This document shows, one piece after another, positions 14,501 through 24,500 of a stretch of DNA of 64,000 nt. Made by a program: the position numbers and the translations under genes. The stretch comes from Mytilus galloprovincialis. Lineage: Eukaryota; Mollusca; Bivalvia; Mytilida; Mytilidae. The stretch's first letter is position 1, and each line of letters begins with the position of its first letter. The DNA lies in contig NC_134846.1 of NCBI RefSeq assembly GCF_965363235.1, positions 77,474,724 through 77,538,723 of the forward strand. Direction: 5' to 3'. The notes beneath the pieces were generated by a model that searched no databases, was not told where the DNA came from, and saw only the letters and a list, made by a program, of their open reading frames with translations.

Positions 14501-17500
14501 TCCTAAATTATGAACATGGTAGTATAGCAGCAGTATAATCACAATGTATCATGGAGTTTGTGGGTATGATTGGTCAAACTAAAGACCTGGAAGATGCAAG
14601 ACCTAGGACCAACACTAAGATAACCCAAGACAAAAAATGTGTAATGATGGGTTAGAAAACATCTTAAAAAAAGTTACAGAGTACAGCTAAGGTTAAAACT
14701 AGACTCATTGTTTTATCACATATTATTGTCTTTTTATAGGAGCCTGCTTGACTTATCAAATAAATTTTTCTGCATTTTGATAGATATAAATGTTGAAAAC
14801 AAATAACAGCTAACTTACCTTTTCCATGTAAATTCACAATCTCCATCTTCATGACTATGAGAAACTAAAATAAAATTAAAAATATCAGTAATATGAAACC
14901 AAAAGCAAAAAACTAATATATATTTCAGGGGCAATAACTCAAAAACCAGTTGAAAGATTTGTAGGCTAATAGACTTTGAACTGCTGATCATTTTTGCATG
15001 TTCTCTTTTGACATACCATCCATATTTTCAGCCGAAAACTGAAAAATGTGTATATTTCAGGGGCAATAAGTATTGTTTGACCCCTTGTGTTCTATTTCTA
15101 GATATGGCATCCATGTTGGTAATCCATCTGGACGAAAATCACAGACTTTATATTTAATATACCACAAATGCTGCATACATGAAAACTTTGCTTTCAGCCT
15201 ATTAACCCTTTCACCGATTGCTGCCCAGACTGAAGCTACTCTGAGACGAAGGTTTCCCTGGCTACTATTACTCAAGTGGGAGATCTTCATAATAAATGTC
15301 AATAAAAACTTGTTTGTAGTTATTTGTGTATTTATTTCATTCACTAACACCCTGTTCACAGTTTTGTTTATGTTTTGATAATTTTTTCCTCTTAAAATAT
15401 TCAAATTTTCAAATTTTCAGCATTATCTAGGTGAAATTCTCAAAATTCTGCTCTTTGACCCCAAATCGTAATTTTTTAACCCAAAACGGCAAAATTTTGA
15501 AAATTTTTATGAGGCTGTACAAATTCCTCACACTAAACGATGTCCATTCCAAGTGTTTTGTACATAAAACGACATTTTATGTAAAAAAAGTATATTAGTT
15601 TGGCTTCAATTCTTCCATATTCTTTCAAAAAAAATGTTCCCTCATTTCAAATTCTCGTAAATTCCGTAAATTTCCTCTGATTTTGACAAGGTTTTCAACA
15701 AACGGAAGCGCCATGTTTACACTTTCATCCGGTATTCATCAAAGAAAGATAACTCATGTTTGCACTGTTTTGAGCGGGAAACATAAAACAGGTATTCCGA
15801 TCCCGGTAAAACGGGACTCATAGTCAGCTGTCTGAAGCATGAATCCTGGTAAACCGGGACTCATCGGCGAAAGGGTTAAGCAGTTTGAACGGAGAAGATT
15901 TTTTAAGAAAATTTTAATGGAAGACAGGGACAGATAAGCTGAAAATAGGGTTCAGAACATGTTAAATCTTACTTAATCTTCACACCTTTTAATTTCCAGA
16001 ATGGTTCTGGTATAAAAGCCTGAACTTGCTTATATCTCTCCACAACAAAGCCCATAGTTGGAAACTGACAACTACCATAACTTATCAGTTGGTCTGCTAA
16101 AACATCAGGAAAAATTTTCTGTAGACGTAAAGTCTGGAATCGGGTAAAAGAAGCACCTGTAAAGGTAAAAAAACAACGCTATTCAGTTTTCAACATTAAT
16201 TTAAATATATCTGTGCAAAATGCTATTGTTTTATGCAATAAAATCACTACAAGTAGAAGTATTCTATTTGTCGTTTGTCTTTGTGGTAAAATTTAAAGTC
16301 TACTTCATGTTCAAAGAAAATGCTGGCTTAGTTAATCACATGTACCAGATTTTCTCATCTGATCATGAGAAAGACTTTATTTATATGTTTGTCTTAATGT
16401 ATTTGTTTCATACCAAGTATGCAGTGAAGACTATTGGTATCATATATTATAACATTTTACAATCCACATCTAGTACTGTGTTTTCTATTTTGATGAAAAT
16501 TAAACATCTAGAATGCATCAACATCCATGTTTTGACTTGTAGTCGTGAAGTATATATATCTTACCTATTCTCAAGTCAAGCTCTTGTCTAACATCAACTG
16601 CATTACTAACATTTTTATCTGGTCTAATTAAATTACTACAGGCTCTTGCTATTGCTCTGAAAACATAAATAAGATTATTGAATCTTTAAATTTTTGTCAT
16701 CAGTTTTAATAAAAAGAGGCAAAGGAATACATTCAATTAAACTCAGCAGAGTCAACCTATGCTCCCCAAACCATTGTTCCTTATAAAATAGTAGGTGCTA
16801 CAAAAAAACATTAATTTTAAAACACAAACAGATAATCAGTGGAATAGAAATGTAGGAATTATTGTATTTAATTTGCAAACCTTACAAACAACCTTTCACC
16901 AAATCAATGAGCTAAAATATTGTACTAGTTGAAGGATTTGTAGTGATGGATTTAAACTAAAACTGGGTAAAAAAAAATAACAGCTTGTAATTAATCCTTC
17001 AAAATATGTACATTGATAAACTCAATTGTAACTTACTGTGGTGTTATTTCTGAAAATTTGGCTCTGTAAACTGGAATATTAGGCTTAACTGAAAAAAAGA
17101 GAAAATCTAACGGTGAACAGGAACTTGTATTGTTTTATGAATAACTCTATAGCAAGAACAGCTGTTTCTTCACTGTAATCATCCAACATAATTCTGAAGA
17201 AAAAAATCTCCAAGGTACCTTTTTAGAAACATTTGGCCAGTTGTTAAAGTAGATTGTTTTATAAAGACTTTAAGTTAACATTGGACTTTAGGGATCAAAA
17301 CTTTATAAGATTCAAGCTCAAGTTAATACACAGACATTTTTTTCGTCTCATTCAGTTTGTAAGAATTTTACTTGCAATACAATATAATCTATTACAAAAA
17401 TTAAAGAAGAATGAAAGGACATGAATGCCTATGCTCAAGCTTTGTAAGTACTCTGAAACTGCCAAACTCTGTCTACTTGGTGTGGCTCTTAGCATTGTAT

Positions 17501-20500
17501 ATGATTTTCATAAACTTTGCATCAGGCAAACGCAAACAATTAATTACAGTGCGAAATCGAAAAAAGCAACAATTTTCCACATTTTATAAAGGGCATAACT
17601 CTAAAACGGTAAGTGACTCACCATCCAAAAAAAAATTCAAACTGTCTGCAAGTTTTATTTCTTAGCATTGTGTATGAGTTTCATAACATTGGCATGAGGC
17701 AAAGTTAAGTTAGATGGTAGAAAAGAAAATGGGACCGATCAAAGGTAAAAGCAAAGACTGATGGTCAAGGGTAACACTTAGTTAATACATTTTTAAAAGA
17801 TAAGCCATGTCTGAAGGACAAAGTTCATTCTACATATGTATTTTGATAATAAAGCTTTTAAATATCTAAGTACCTGCTTTACAGACTTGGATTGCTTCAA
17901 AACCAATGTTTTCTCCCTCTCTGTCACAATCTGTCCATATAATTAAATGCTGGCAACCTCTAATTTCACGTTCTAATGTTCTCTAGTTGACAAAAATTCT
18001 GTTTTATTATGGATTTATTATAAACTTCAGAATTTAAAGATATTGTAGATAAAAATGTATTAGAATATTTCATGTATTACATTAAAAACATAATTAAAAG
18101 GATTTAAATAAAATAATTCATTACAAACAAACAAGGTCTGAATATGTTCCATACTTTCTATTTTTAAGATCTTTCAGGATCCTCTGGTTTTGCTATAATA
18201 AGGCTGAAATTTAATTAGCTAATGTAATAATACCAGAACAGAAAGTAAAAATTTGTACATATGATCCTTGAAAGCAGGATCTGTAGTTCAAATATCAGAC
18301 TGATCATAAGTAACAATCAAACATTCTTATAAGCAAACTAACATCAATTTCTTTTTTTATAAAATGTACTGATTGATAGGTATCATTGAATATACGTTTT
18401 TTTAAGTTCACAATATGATTAACTGATAACTGCAAGAGTTGGCAAAGTCATAGTGAGCAGTATGAGTTTAACATGTTTAAAACGTTTTGAACTAACAGGT
18501 TTTTACAAATCAGTGAATATCCTAATTACTCAATACATCTTCAGATGTATTATTGAAAATATGGCTACCATGCATGTAATTCTTTCACAATAAAGCAGAT
18601 AAAAAAACTTACATGTTCCTTAATATAATATCTCACCTTAATGTCGACCATGTTTGGGTGACAATGTTTTTCTACTGGAACATCAAATAAAGTAACAGGA
18701 CTGCAGCTATACCTGTAAAATCATTCAATATCATAGTATTAATATCAATTTTCAATAATAATCAAAGGATTTACTTGTCATTGACATTATAGAGTTGCTC
18801 ATATTCAGGATGATGCATTCCATTTCATATATTTCTTTTTTGATTTCAGATTTTGGGTTGATGTACGTGTGTGTGCATGTCTCATTAACATACACTCAAC
18901 CTTTTTTTTTAAGTTGCCTTTTTTTCTATTTATTAATATCCAGGGTGGATATCAGTAATCATCATGACATTTTTCATATAAGTTGGATTATTTCTTGAAG
19001 GTGAAAAAACTGATATAAGTATATGTGAAATTTTTGTAAAATCAAACTCTCCTTCCAAAGAATCACTTATTCTTATCGTTGTTACAGTTAATTACTGATT
19101 CAAATCAAGGAGGGATATTTTTTCCAAAAATAAAATGTCTAAAACGAGTAAGCTAGTTGTCATCTATTATTTCTAACATAAATTGGAGATACAATATCTA
19201 CCAATAGTTGTTCTTTGTCAGGATCTACCATGGCAACTATTCTTTTGACTGACAGCATCCTTGAATGTTTTCTGTCAGGATTTGTCACAGAAAGAGAGTA
19301 GAATACTTCAATACAAAAATTTGCACCTTTTATCCTAATGAGCATTTTTTTCTCTTGTGTTCTAATCTGAACTATGACCAATATGGATAATACAAAATGT
19401 AAGGGGCTTTTCCTCTAAAATTTGACTGACCATTTTCTGTATTGGCCTATGAAATCCATTTCCAACAAATGTCCTGATAAACTGGTCATCGACATTGTAC
19501 AGTTGTTCATATTCAGAATGTTGTATTCAAATTCATATATTTTGTTGAATTTTGAAAATCCTTCTCGCTGAAAAACAGAAATATTTGTTCATTAACTGCA
19601 GAATGGAATTAGAACTAAAGAAAGTAGATTTAGAAACAAAATGCAAGTGAAACTTTTAAATAATGATTTTTTTTTCATTTCTTGTACATTTTTATTTTAA
19701 CAACTACTGTATAGTTTCACTACCTACCCATTACAGCCGATTTCCTTGAGTGTGAAGCCAAAGGTAATATTTTTGGTTAGCTTGCTTGTTAGCTGAACCG
19801 TGAAGTCATTGTTAGGTCAGGTAAACTACTCTCCTTTAAGAGTAGACTAGTCCAGCAGATAACCAATCAATATGTCAGTTGGACTAGGCTACACACTCAA
19901 TGAAATAGGCTGTAAATGGGTCAACATTTGAAATTCATTACAGCAATGCCAGCTGAATGCCAATAGTTATCTTTTCGATTGCATATACATGTATCAATGG
20001 AAATGGGGAATGTGTCAAAGAGACAACAACCCGACCAAATAAAAAACAACAGCAGAGGGTCACCAACAGGTCTTCAATGTAGCGAGAAATTCCCGCACCC
20101 GGAGGCGTCCTTCAGCTGGCCCCTAAACAAATATATACTAGTCCAGTGATAATGAACGCCATACTAATTTCCAAATTGTACACAAGAAACTAAAATTAAA
20201 ATAATACAAGACTAACAAAGGCCAGAGGCTCCTGACTTAGGACAGGCGCAAAAAAGCGGCGGGGTTAAACATGTTTGTGAGATCTCAACCCTCCCCCTAT
20301 ACCTCTAATCTAAATCTCTATGTTTTGACTCATTCTTTTAAATGAAATATGTTCATCCCATTTTGTATGTCGTTCAATTTTCAGGATACAGTTTGAAATT
20401 TTCAAGATTGCATTTTGTGTGCTAGAAAATATGACTGTTCTACATCCAACAATGATGTCATTCCATAAATGACGCCATGCTATGATGACTATTACATTTG

Positions 20501-21078
20501 GGACCATTAAAGAAAATATAACACTGTTTAATCTTTGGTCTTTTATTTGAAAAAGATACAGCAATGAGGAGCTTGCATAAATTATATCACGGACATATGT
20601 GTCCCTCCGCCAGCAAGAGGGTAAAATAATATACCCTGTTCAAAAATAAACATTACGAAACTAGACCCCAATTAAAAAAAAAAAATCAGGGTGAATGGAC
20701 CCTGGGCGAACAGGTTTAAGGTTCATGTGGACCCAATGGCTAAAATGGCCGTATTTTCACCTCAAAATTTACTCTGAAAATAATAATCAGGGTGAATGGA
20801 CCCTGGGCGAACAGGTTTAAGGCGAACATGAATCAAAGCAAACGGACTCGTACTCACATTTGGCTATGGTGAAAGATAATTTACATATAAATGGGCCTTC
20901 ATTAAACAGTTCAATGAGATCTCATGATTAGATGTACCTTCCTGGAACTTCCTCTTGACAGAACATTTGCAATTGATTTTGCAGCATCATTTTTCTCAGC
21001 AACATTTAGGATTCTAACCATACTTTTTCCATTTACTTCAGAACAGAAATGGCGTTTAATTATTTTTAGGGCATACAT
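2414..21078 (-). CDS. TOP3A: DNA topoisomerase III alpha, 22 coding exons, 3' part outside window
   Basis: Type IA topoisomerase; in animals it works with BLM-RMI to dissolve double Holliday junctions in the nucleus and decatenates mtDNA. Exons (high to low): 20938-21078, 19431-19567, 18637-18712, 17874-17982, 17037-17088, 16565-16656, 15986-16156, 14819-14864, 14301-14355, 13913-13987, 12872-13052, 11588-11694, 11094-11204, 9808-9882, 7962-8012, 5994-6072, 5361-5474, 4568-4637, 4312-4340, 3796-3854, 3252-3318, 2414-2501. All have GT-AG borders and compatible phases, giving 661 residues collinear with my memory of the human protein. Visible are VAEKNDAAK (26-34), the Toprim motif TDCDREGEN (135-143) and SYPRTETN with the catalytic Tyr350. 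The gene runs out inside the first C4 zinc finger; the remaining finger exons are not between 1 and 2413 and must lie to the left. The introns are full of repeats listed separately. Confidence 0.96.
2864..3163 (-). mobile_element. HINE-like element, family F5
   Basis: Minus-oriented. The 5' end (high coordinate) is a hairpin with ATGCCCC/GGGGCAT arms, followed by a GTCCGTTCGTCCGTC-type microsatellite at 3068-3112. The 3' end reads CATTCTTGTT on the minus strand. Preceded at the low side by a long T-run (2829-2845). In TOP3A intron 21. Other copies: 52308-52594, 57389-57652 (same strand), 45920-46144 (plus). Confidence 0.75.
3487..3597. repeat. Long imperfect hairpin (MITE remnant or stem-loop)
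   Basis: GATTATCATTGATCATCTCAAC on the left pairs with GTTGAGATGACCACCAATGATAACC on the right, and TTTTCTCGCTT pairs with AAGTGAGAAAA inside; the loop is centred near GACAGTATGGCG. Stem about 48 bp with small bulges. It lies in the TOP3A intron between exons 20 and 21. Confidence 0.7.
3985..4125 (-). mobile_element. Short HINE-like fragment, family F8
   Basis: Ends with a hairpin of ATGCCCCTG/CAGGGGCAT arms at 4099-4125, the same 5' terminal design as related pieces at 62172-62402 and 63250-63642. Only the ends are kept. TOP3A intron 19. Confidence 0.5.
6107..6959. mobile_element. 853-bp Transib/RAG-like non-autonomous DNA transposon
   Basis: About 92-bp terminal inverted repeats, roughly 85% identical, starting CACCGTGTATCATC on the left and CACTATGTATCATC on the right (read inwards). 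Flanked by a 5-bp duplication TATAT at 6102-6106 and 6960-6964. CACNNTG termini with 5-bp target duplications are the hallmark of Transib/RAG-like elements. No transposase ORF. It sits 34 bp upstream of the acceptor of TOP3A exon 16. Confidence 0.75.
7134..7475 (+). repeat. Bivalve SINE-like interspersed repeat, copy 1
   Basis: Carries AATGGGGAATGCGTCAAAGC, GGCCCCTAAAAATATGTATA and GCGGCGGGGTTAAACATG. Near-identical copies are at 10312-10655 and 19997-20306, and a reverse, more diverged copy at 37426-37735. No coding capacity. I recognise it as a very common mussel repeat but not its formal name. Confidence 0.75.
8055..9562 (-). mobile_element. HINE-like element, family F4, with duplicated 3' end
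   Basis: Minus-oriented. The 5' hairpin at 9526-9562 has GTCGAGC/GCTCGAC arms and is followed by a GGCGGCGGTGGC tract. The 3' terminus on the minus strand reads AGTGTGTGCACTCTTGTT and occurs twice, at 8055 and again at 8460: 8055-8459 is a near-identical tandem copy of the last ~405 bases of the full element 8460-9562. The core is a tandem module with AACCATGAAAATGAGGTCAA. TOP3A intron 14. Confidence 0.7.
10312..10655 (+). repeat. Bivalve SINE-like interspersed repeat, copy 2
   Basis: Same repeat and orientation as 7134-7475; it begins at TAAAATTGAGAAAGG and ends at CCCCCTATACC. In TOP3A intron 13. Confidence 0.75.
12103..12871 (-). repeat. Exon-derived minisatellite, ten 76/78-bp copies of the TOP3A exon 11 tail plus donor
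   Basis: Copies begin (plus strand) at 12103, 12181, 12257, 12333, 12411, 12489, 12565, 12641, 12719 and 12795; the parent exon end is at 12872. On the minus strand each copy reads TTTACAG, then a 40-nt exon-like piece encoding [13 protein letters not shown], then GTAGGT or GTTGGT. Variant copies at 12333 and 12641 share the same two changes, showing a four-unit (308-bp) higher-order repeat. A partial degenerate copy lies on the other side of exon 11 at 13203-13245. Confidence 0.95.
12872..13052 (-). CDS. TOP3A: TOP3A exon 11, active-site tyrosine
   Basis: Longest exon of the gene (181 nt), residues 319-379. It contains [11 protein letters not shown] (346-356); Tyr350 is the nucleophile that forms the 5'-phosphotyrosine link. 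The exon ends TGG GGA A|GTAGGT, the A pairing with AT of exon 12 to give Asn. Immediately downstream in the transcript are ten tandem copies of the last ~40 nt of this exon with its donor (see the 76/78-bp minisatellite), so the true donor at 12871-12870 sits at the edge of an array of look-alike donors. Confidence 0.95.
13093..13121 (+). repeat. (TATG)n microsatellite
   Basis: Tandem TATG units in the TOP3A intron upstream of exon 11. Confidence 0.85.
13290..13785 (+). repeat. Interspersed repeat R, uninterrupted copy
   Basis: Similar along its length to 46310-46385 joined to 51869-52240 (for example AGTCCCTAGTGTGAACAGTG, CTAAAAGAAATGCACTA). The other copy is split by the nested HINE stack, so this one serves as its empty site. 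No coding capacity seen. Confidence 0.65.
15206..15875. mobile_element. piggyBac-type MITE, 670 bp
   Basis: Flanked by TTAA at 15202-15205 and 15876-15879. Terminal inverted repeats CCCTTTCACCGAT (left) and CCCTTTCGCCGAT (right, inverted). The right part has two direct copies of CCGGTAAAACGGGACTCAT (the second with CTGGTAAACCGGGACTCAT). TTAA duplication with CCCTTT ends matches the piggyBac superfamily. The right end is about 110 bp from the donor of TOP3A exon 7. Confidence 0.8.
17874..17982 (-). CDS. TOP3A: TOP3A exon 4, Toprim acidic motif
   Basis: Starts in phase 0 with Arg119 and encodes [20 protein letters not shown] then [17 protein letters not shown]136, D138 and E140 form the DxDxE metal-binding triad of the Toprim fold, so the exon is expected to be functional. 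Acceptor AACTAG|AGAACA and donor GCAG|GTACTT are clear. Confidence 0.95.
18774..18835 (-). pseudogene. Decayed partial duplicate of TOP3A exon 2 inside intron 2
   Basis: About 62 bp, roughly 80% identical by eye to 19485-19546 of exon 2. Read on the minus strand it stays in the same frame: [21 protein letters not shown] against [21 protein letters not shown] in the real exon. Homology stops after MTS and the frame soon ends. No clear acceptor in front of it, so I read it as a relic of a local duplication, not an alternative exon. Confidence 0.7.
19997..20306 (+). repeat. Bivalve SINE-like interspersed repeat, copy 3
   Basis: Same repeat as 7134-7475, in TOP3A intron 1. Confidence 0.75.
20684..20823. 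repeat. Two direct copies of a 38-bp hairpin-bearing sequence
   Basis: Copies at 20684-20722 and 20785-20823 contain CAGGGTGAATGGACCCTG, a 6-bp stem with a 6-base loop, then GGCGAACAGGTTTAAGG. TOP3A intron 1; function unknown. Confidence 0.7.
20938..21078 (-). CDS. TOP3A: TOP3A exon 1 with two in-frame starts (mitochondrial and nuclear forms)
   Basis: Encodes residues 1-47. The first in-frame ATG (21076-21078) is preceded directly by an in-frame TGA. It gives a basic, hydrophobic leader, [19 protein letters not shown], followed by a second Met at 21019-21021 (residue 20) that begins [15 protein letters not shown]. Human TOP3A is known to use an upstream Met for a mitochondrial form and Met26 for a nuclear form; the mussel layout looks the same. 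I chose the upstream ATG because the leader has no acidic residue until E14 and resembles a targeting peptide. An out-of-frame ATG lies between them (21030-21032). Exon ends AGGAAG|GTACAT. Confidence 0.88.
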
Positions 21079-21570
21079 TCATATTTCATAAAATATATAA
21101 ATGTCTGTTTTGATATGATGCAAACTTGTTAGACATCTGTTTATTTAAGTTCACCGCCAGTAACTTGATGAATGGGTATCATATTAACGTAGAGATAAGG
21201 AGATCGGCATAAATGACTAAACCAGTAGAACCAGACTTTCGTGTCAAGGTCATAATTGTGTGTCGTAAAATAAAGTGCTCGGTTTCGATTTTGAGGGGAA
21301 ATACTTCTTAAATGATAATAAGATACAAATTATACAATAAATATGATTTTATGAAAAATTACTATGAATTATTATTTTTATTTCATCATATGTTTATTTT
21401 GCAACAAACAATTCGCAGGTCGTGATCATTATTGCGGTTTTTTTTGCAATTTTATCCGTTGATATTCATGTAGAATAATGACGTTGACTATTACGAAAGT
21501 CGTTTCGTAATAATGTGACCGGTGAAGAACATTGCTAAAAAACGATAACCTTGCGTCTTTCATTTGAATC
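21079..21570. promoter_or_regulatory. Head-to-head shared promoter of TOP3A and the UQCC4-like gene
   Basis: Only 492 bp separate the two start codons, which face away from each other. Within it, 21490-21511 is a perfect inverted repeat with 9-bp arms ATTACGAAA/TTTCGTAAT and a GTCG loop, about 60 bp before the UQCC4-like ATG; an adjacent AATGACGTTGAC (21477-21488) resembles a CRE. No TATA box is convincing on either side. Both products act in mitochondria (TOP3A through its long form), which makes co-regulation plausible, but this is inference. Confidence 0.65.
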
Positions 21571-24500
21571 ATGTCGTTTTCAAGAAGAACAAGTATGAGG
21601 GTCTTCAACTGTGTACGAAAATTAACAAATGGAGGGTAAATATTGCAGTACAATGAACTTTTAATATGAGACAGGCATAACCTGTGTATCTGTATCTGTA
21701 TCTGTATGTTACACAGTGCAGGATCCGATCGCGGATATATGCGCACTGGAAGGAGAGCGGGTTGGTTAGTCCAACCGTTGGAGGGCAGCCGTGAAACCCT
21801 CAACTGTCTTTTGACATGCAGTTACCTCGTCCAGATGGTTCCACTCAACTATTGTTTTTGGAAAAAAAGAGTTTTTACGAATGTCTGTTTTGCAGTCTAT
21901 TAATTTATACGATCTGCTATTTCTGGTTTCTTGTCTTTCCACTATGTTTGAATATTGGAAGTCACTAAAGTTTTTTGCTTTCACTTGGCGTTTATTTCTT
22001 GTCTTTTGTAGATAATCTGTTGGATCAATAGCCGGCACCAATCCCTCAACCACTTTGTAGAACATAGTCAGCCTCTGATGTTTCCTTCGCTCTTGGAGAG
22101 GTGGCAGTTTTAGCTTAGAAAGCATATTTGTGACGCATCCGGTGTCTCTGGATTTATAGTCGTGCAGAATGAAACGTGCTCCTCTTTTCTGTATGCTTTC
22201 TATTTTTTCTATTTCCCTGATGGTGAATGGGTCCCAGATGACAGCACCGTATTCTAGTACGGATCTGTGAATGGGGACGAAGTCTGTATATGTATTATTT
22301 TTTTTACTTCAAACATGTTAATAAAGGATACGGAAATACCGTAACGTTCCCGATTTTGGTTCTGTTGTTAGGGACTTAGCTGTGACGTTCTTTAAGTTAT
22401 GACGTCATATTCAATGTAAACAAAAGAAACGCTTCCATCAGGTAACGTTTTTTTTCAAATCAAACAATTATTAAAAATGAAACTGTATTGAGTTCCAATC
22501 TTATATTTTACTAGACTGATGAATATAATTTTCTTTTCAAAGTCTCGTGCAAACAAGACAGATTTCTGCGCAAATGCGGGAAAAACCGGAACAGGAACTA
22601 GATCTGAAAAAAAAAGTTAACGATTTTGAGTTCATTAGTAGAATGAAAAATTAGGGAAATTTTCCCGATTTTTTTTTTTTTTTTTTTTTTTTTATTGATT
22701 TTTCTACCGTTATTGGGGACTTCGTCCCCATATAAAATAAATAAATAAAAAAAACCACAATAAACCTACATTTGTTTTGTAGCTGCGTAAATAGAAAACA
22801 AGAACTATCTTTAAAAAAGATATCTGACGTATTTAAATTTGAGTATATGTTTAAAACTATCATTTCGATAACCTTCAGAAGCACAAAGATACCATTTAAA
22901 TAACGTTTTCTCTGTTTGTGTTCAGTATTCTCGGTCCTCGTATCTTTCTGTTTACATTCACCAAAACCCCTCGGAAATCTCACATGCGTAGGTGCGTTCT
23001 AAAAGTCATATACGTTCGTACAACAAAGTTTACATTAAAAATTATATAATTGTCCCGAAGAAACAGCTGTCACGGATGCAAAGAGCTATTGGAGAAACAA
23101 TTATTTTAATAAAAATATAAATCTTTGTATTAAGATCTAGTCAAATATTTATAGTTTTTCACTTGCTATCCATCACAATATAATTAACGAGACGTTTTTT
23201 CAAACACAACCAAATCACCCACCATGACATGATTTTCGAGCATGCATATTCTGTTGACATAGTTAAGCGTCCTTAAGTTCAACGGGCCAGGCATGGGGTA
23301 ATTGTAATCAGTAATTGTAATCAGCTGTAATCGATTACATTTTGCAGTGTAATCCTATGTAATCAGAAATCATGCCATTTCTGATTACAAGTAATCATAA
23401 TGTAATCGATTACATTGCAAAAAACAGGTGTAATCATGATTACTTTTAGATTACTTTAAGATTACATTCATATGATTACTTGCTGATTACAAATCTTGTA
23501 TATATATGAAAATAATTTTTGATAGACAATATGAAAATAAGAAAATGTAAAGCTTGAATGAAAAATCATGAAACTGGTATTCACAATGATTGGACTTTGT
23601 TTAATGTGATAAATTGTATCATCTATATAACAAATTTGTAAAACCAAGTGTTTTATTTTGTTAACAGTTTACTAAAGGAAATTGCCTCTCCAATATTTTG
23701 TTGTGAGATTGAGCTCTTATGATACAAGAATATGCCTTGAAAGCATTTTTTTCCTTGATTGAAAACTTCTGATATTAACTCAAATTTCATTTAAGTTTAA
23801 CCAATATTTTTACAAAACTACATTGAAATTCAAATGCAGAAAACATTTAGTTCCAATTTTACTTTCATGGTCGACACAAATATATAAGCTCACTTAATTC
23901 AAAATGGAAGTTAAAACCAGATTTCATTTATTGACAAATTGAATAAATTTTGTTTTCCATAAATTCGTGTTTAATATGTGCTTTCTAATTTTTATTCTTT
24001 ATTAACTTTGAGCCTTACGGCTCATCAGTACAAACAAGTACATGTACAGTGTATACATATGGCATAATATTACAAACAAAATGGATAGTAAACAACAGGT
24101 GACGTCAGAAGTTTCATTAGTACAAAATATATTTTATTAAAATAAACTGTTTCTTAATTTAAAGAGAAATGTATATATACTTTCCTAAGTAACAAGGCTG
24201 TTTTGTGTTTTCACCTGACAATAATTATTAATTAGATCAAATATTAAAAAATTTCATACAAAATAATGACAATCAACCACTTTTAACTTTATTGATATTG
24301 TTATTAAGGCAATAAAATTTTAATACCCAAGCTCACCTATTGTTTGTTAAATAAAATGGAAGTGGTGATTAACACCTGTAAAAACATTAATGGATGTGTC
24401 AATTATGTCCCAACAGACAATAAAACTATACTTAATTAATTTTTCCTTATTTGTCCAGGTTTTTTGTTATTTAGGCAGTTGGTTAAAATTTGTAGAAAAA

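Noticed and set aside
15057-15404. 115-aa minus and 101-aa plus ORFs
   Set aside because: They overlap a piggyBac-type MITE and an F1-like core in a TOP3A intron; no homology.
21030-21032. ATG GAA AAA as the TOP3A start
   Set aside because: Out of frame with the Toprim domain; the in-frame Mets are at 21076-21078 and 21019-21021.
22984-22991. ATG CGT AG before GTGCGT as exon 1 of the UQCC4-like gene
   Set aside because: Phase fits, but it would give only a two-codon exon. The exon at 21571-21635 gives a proper presequence, the same phase and a good donor.
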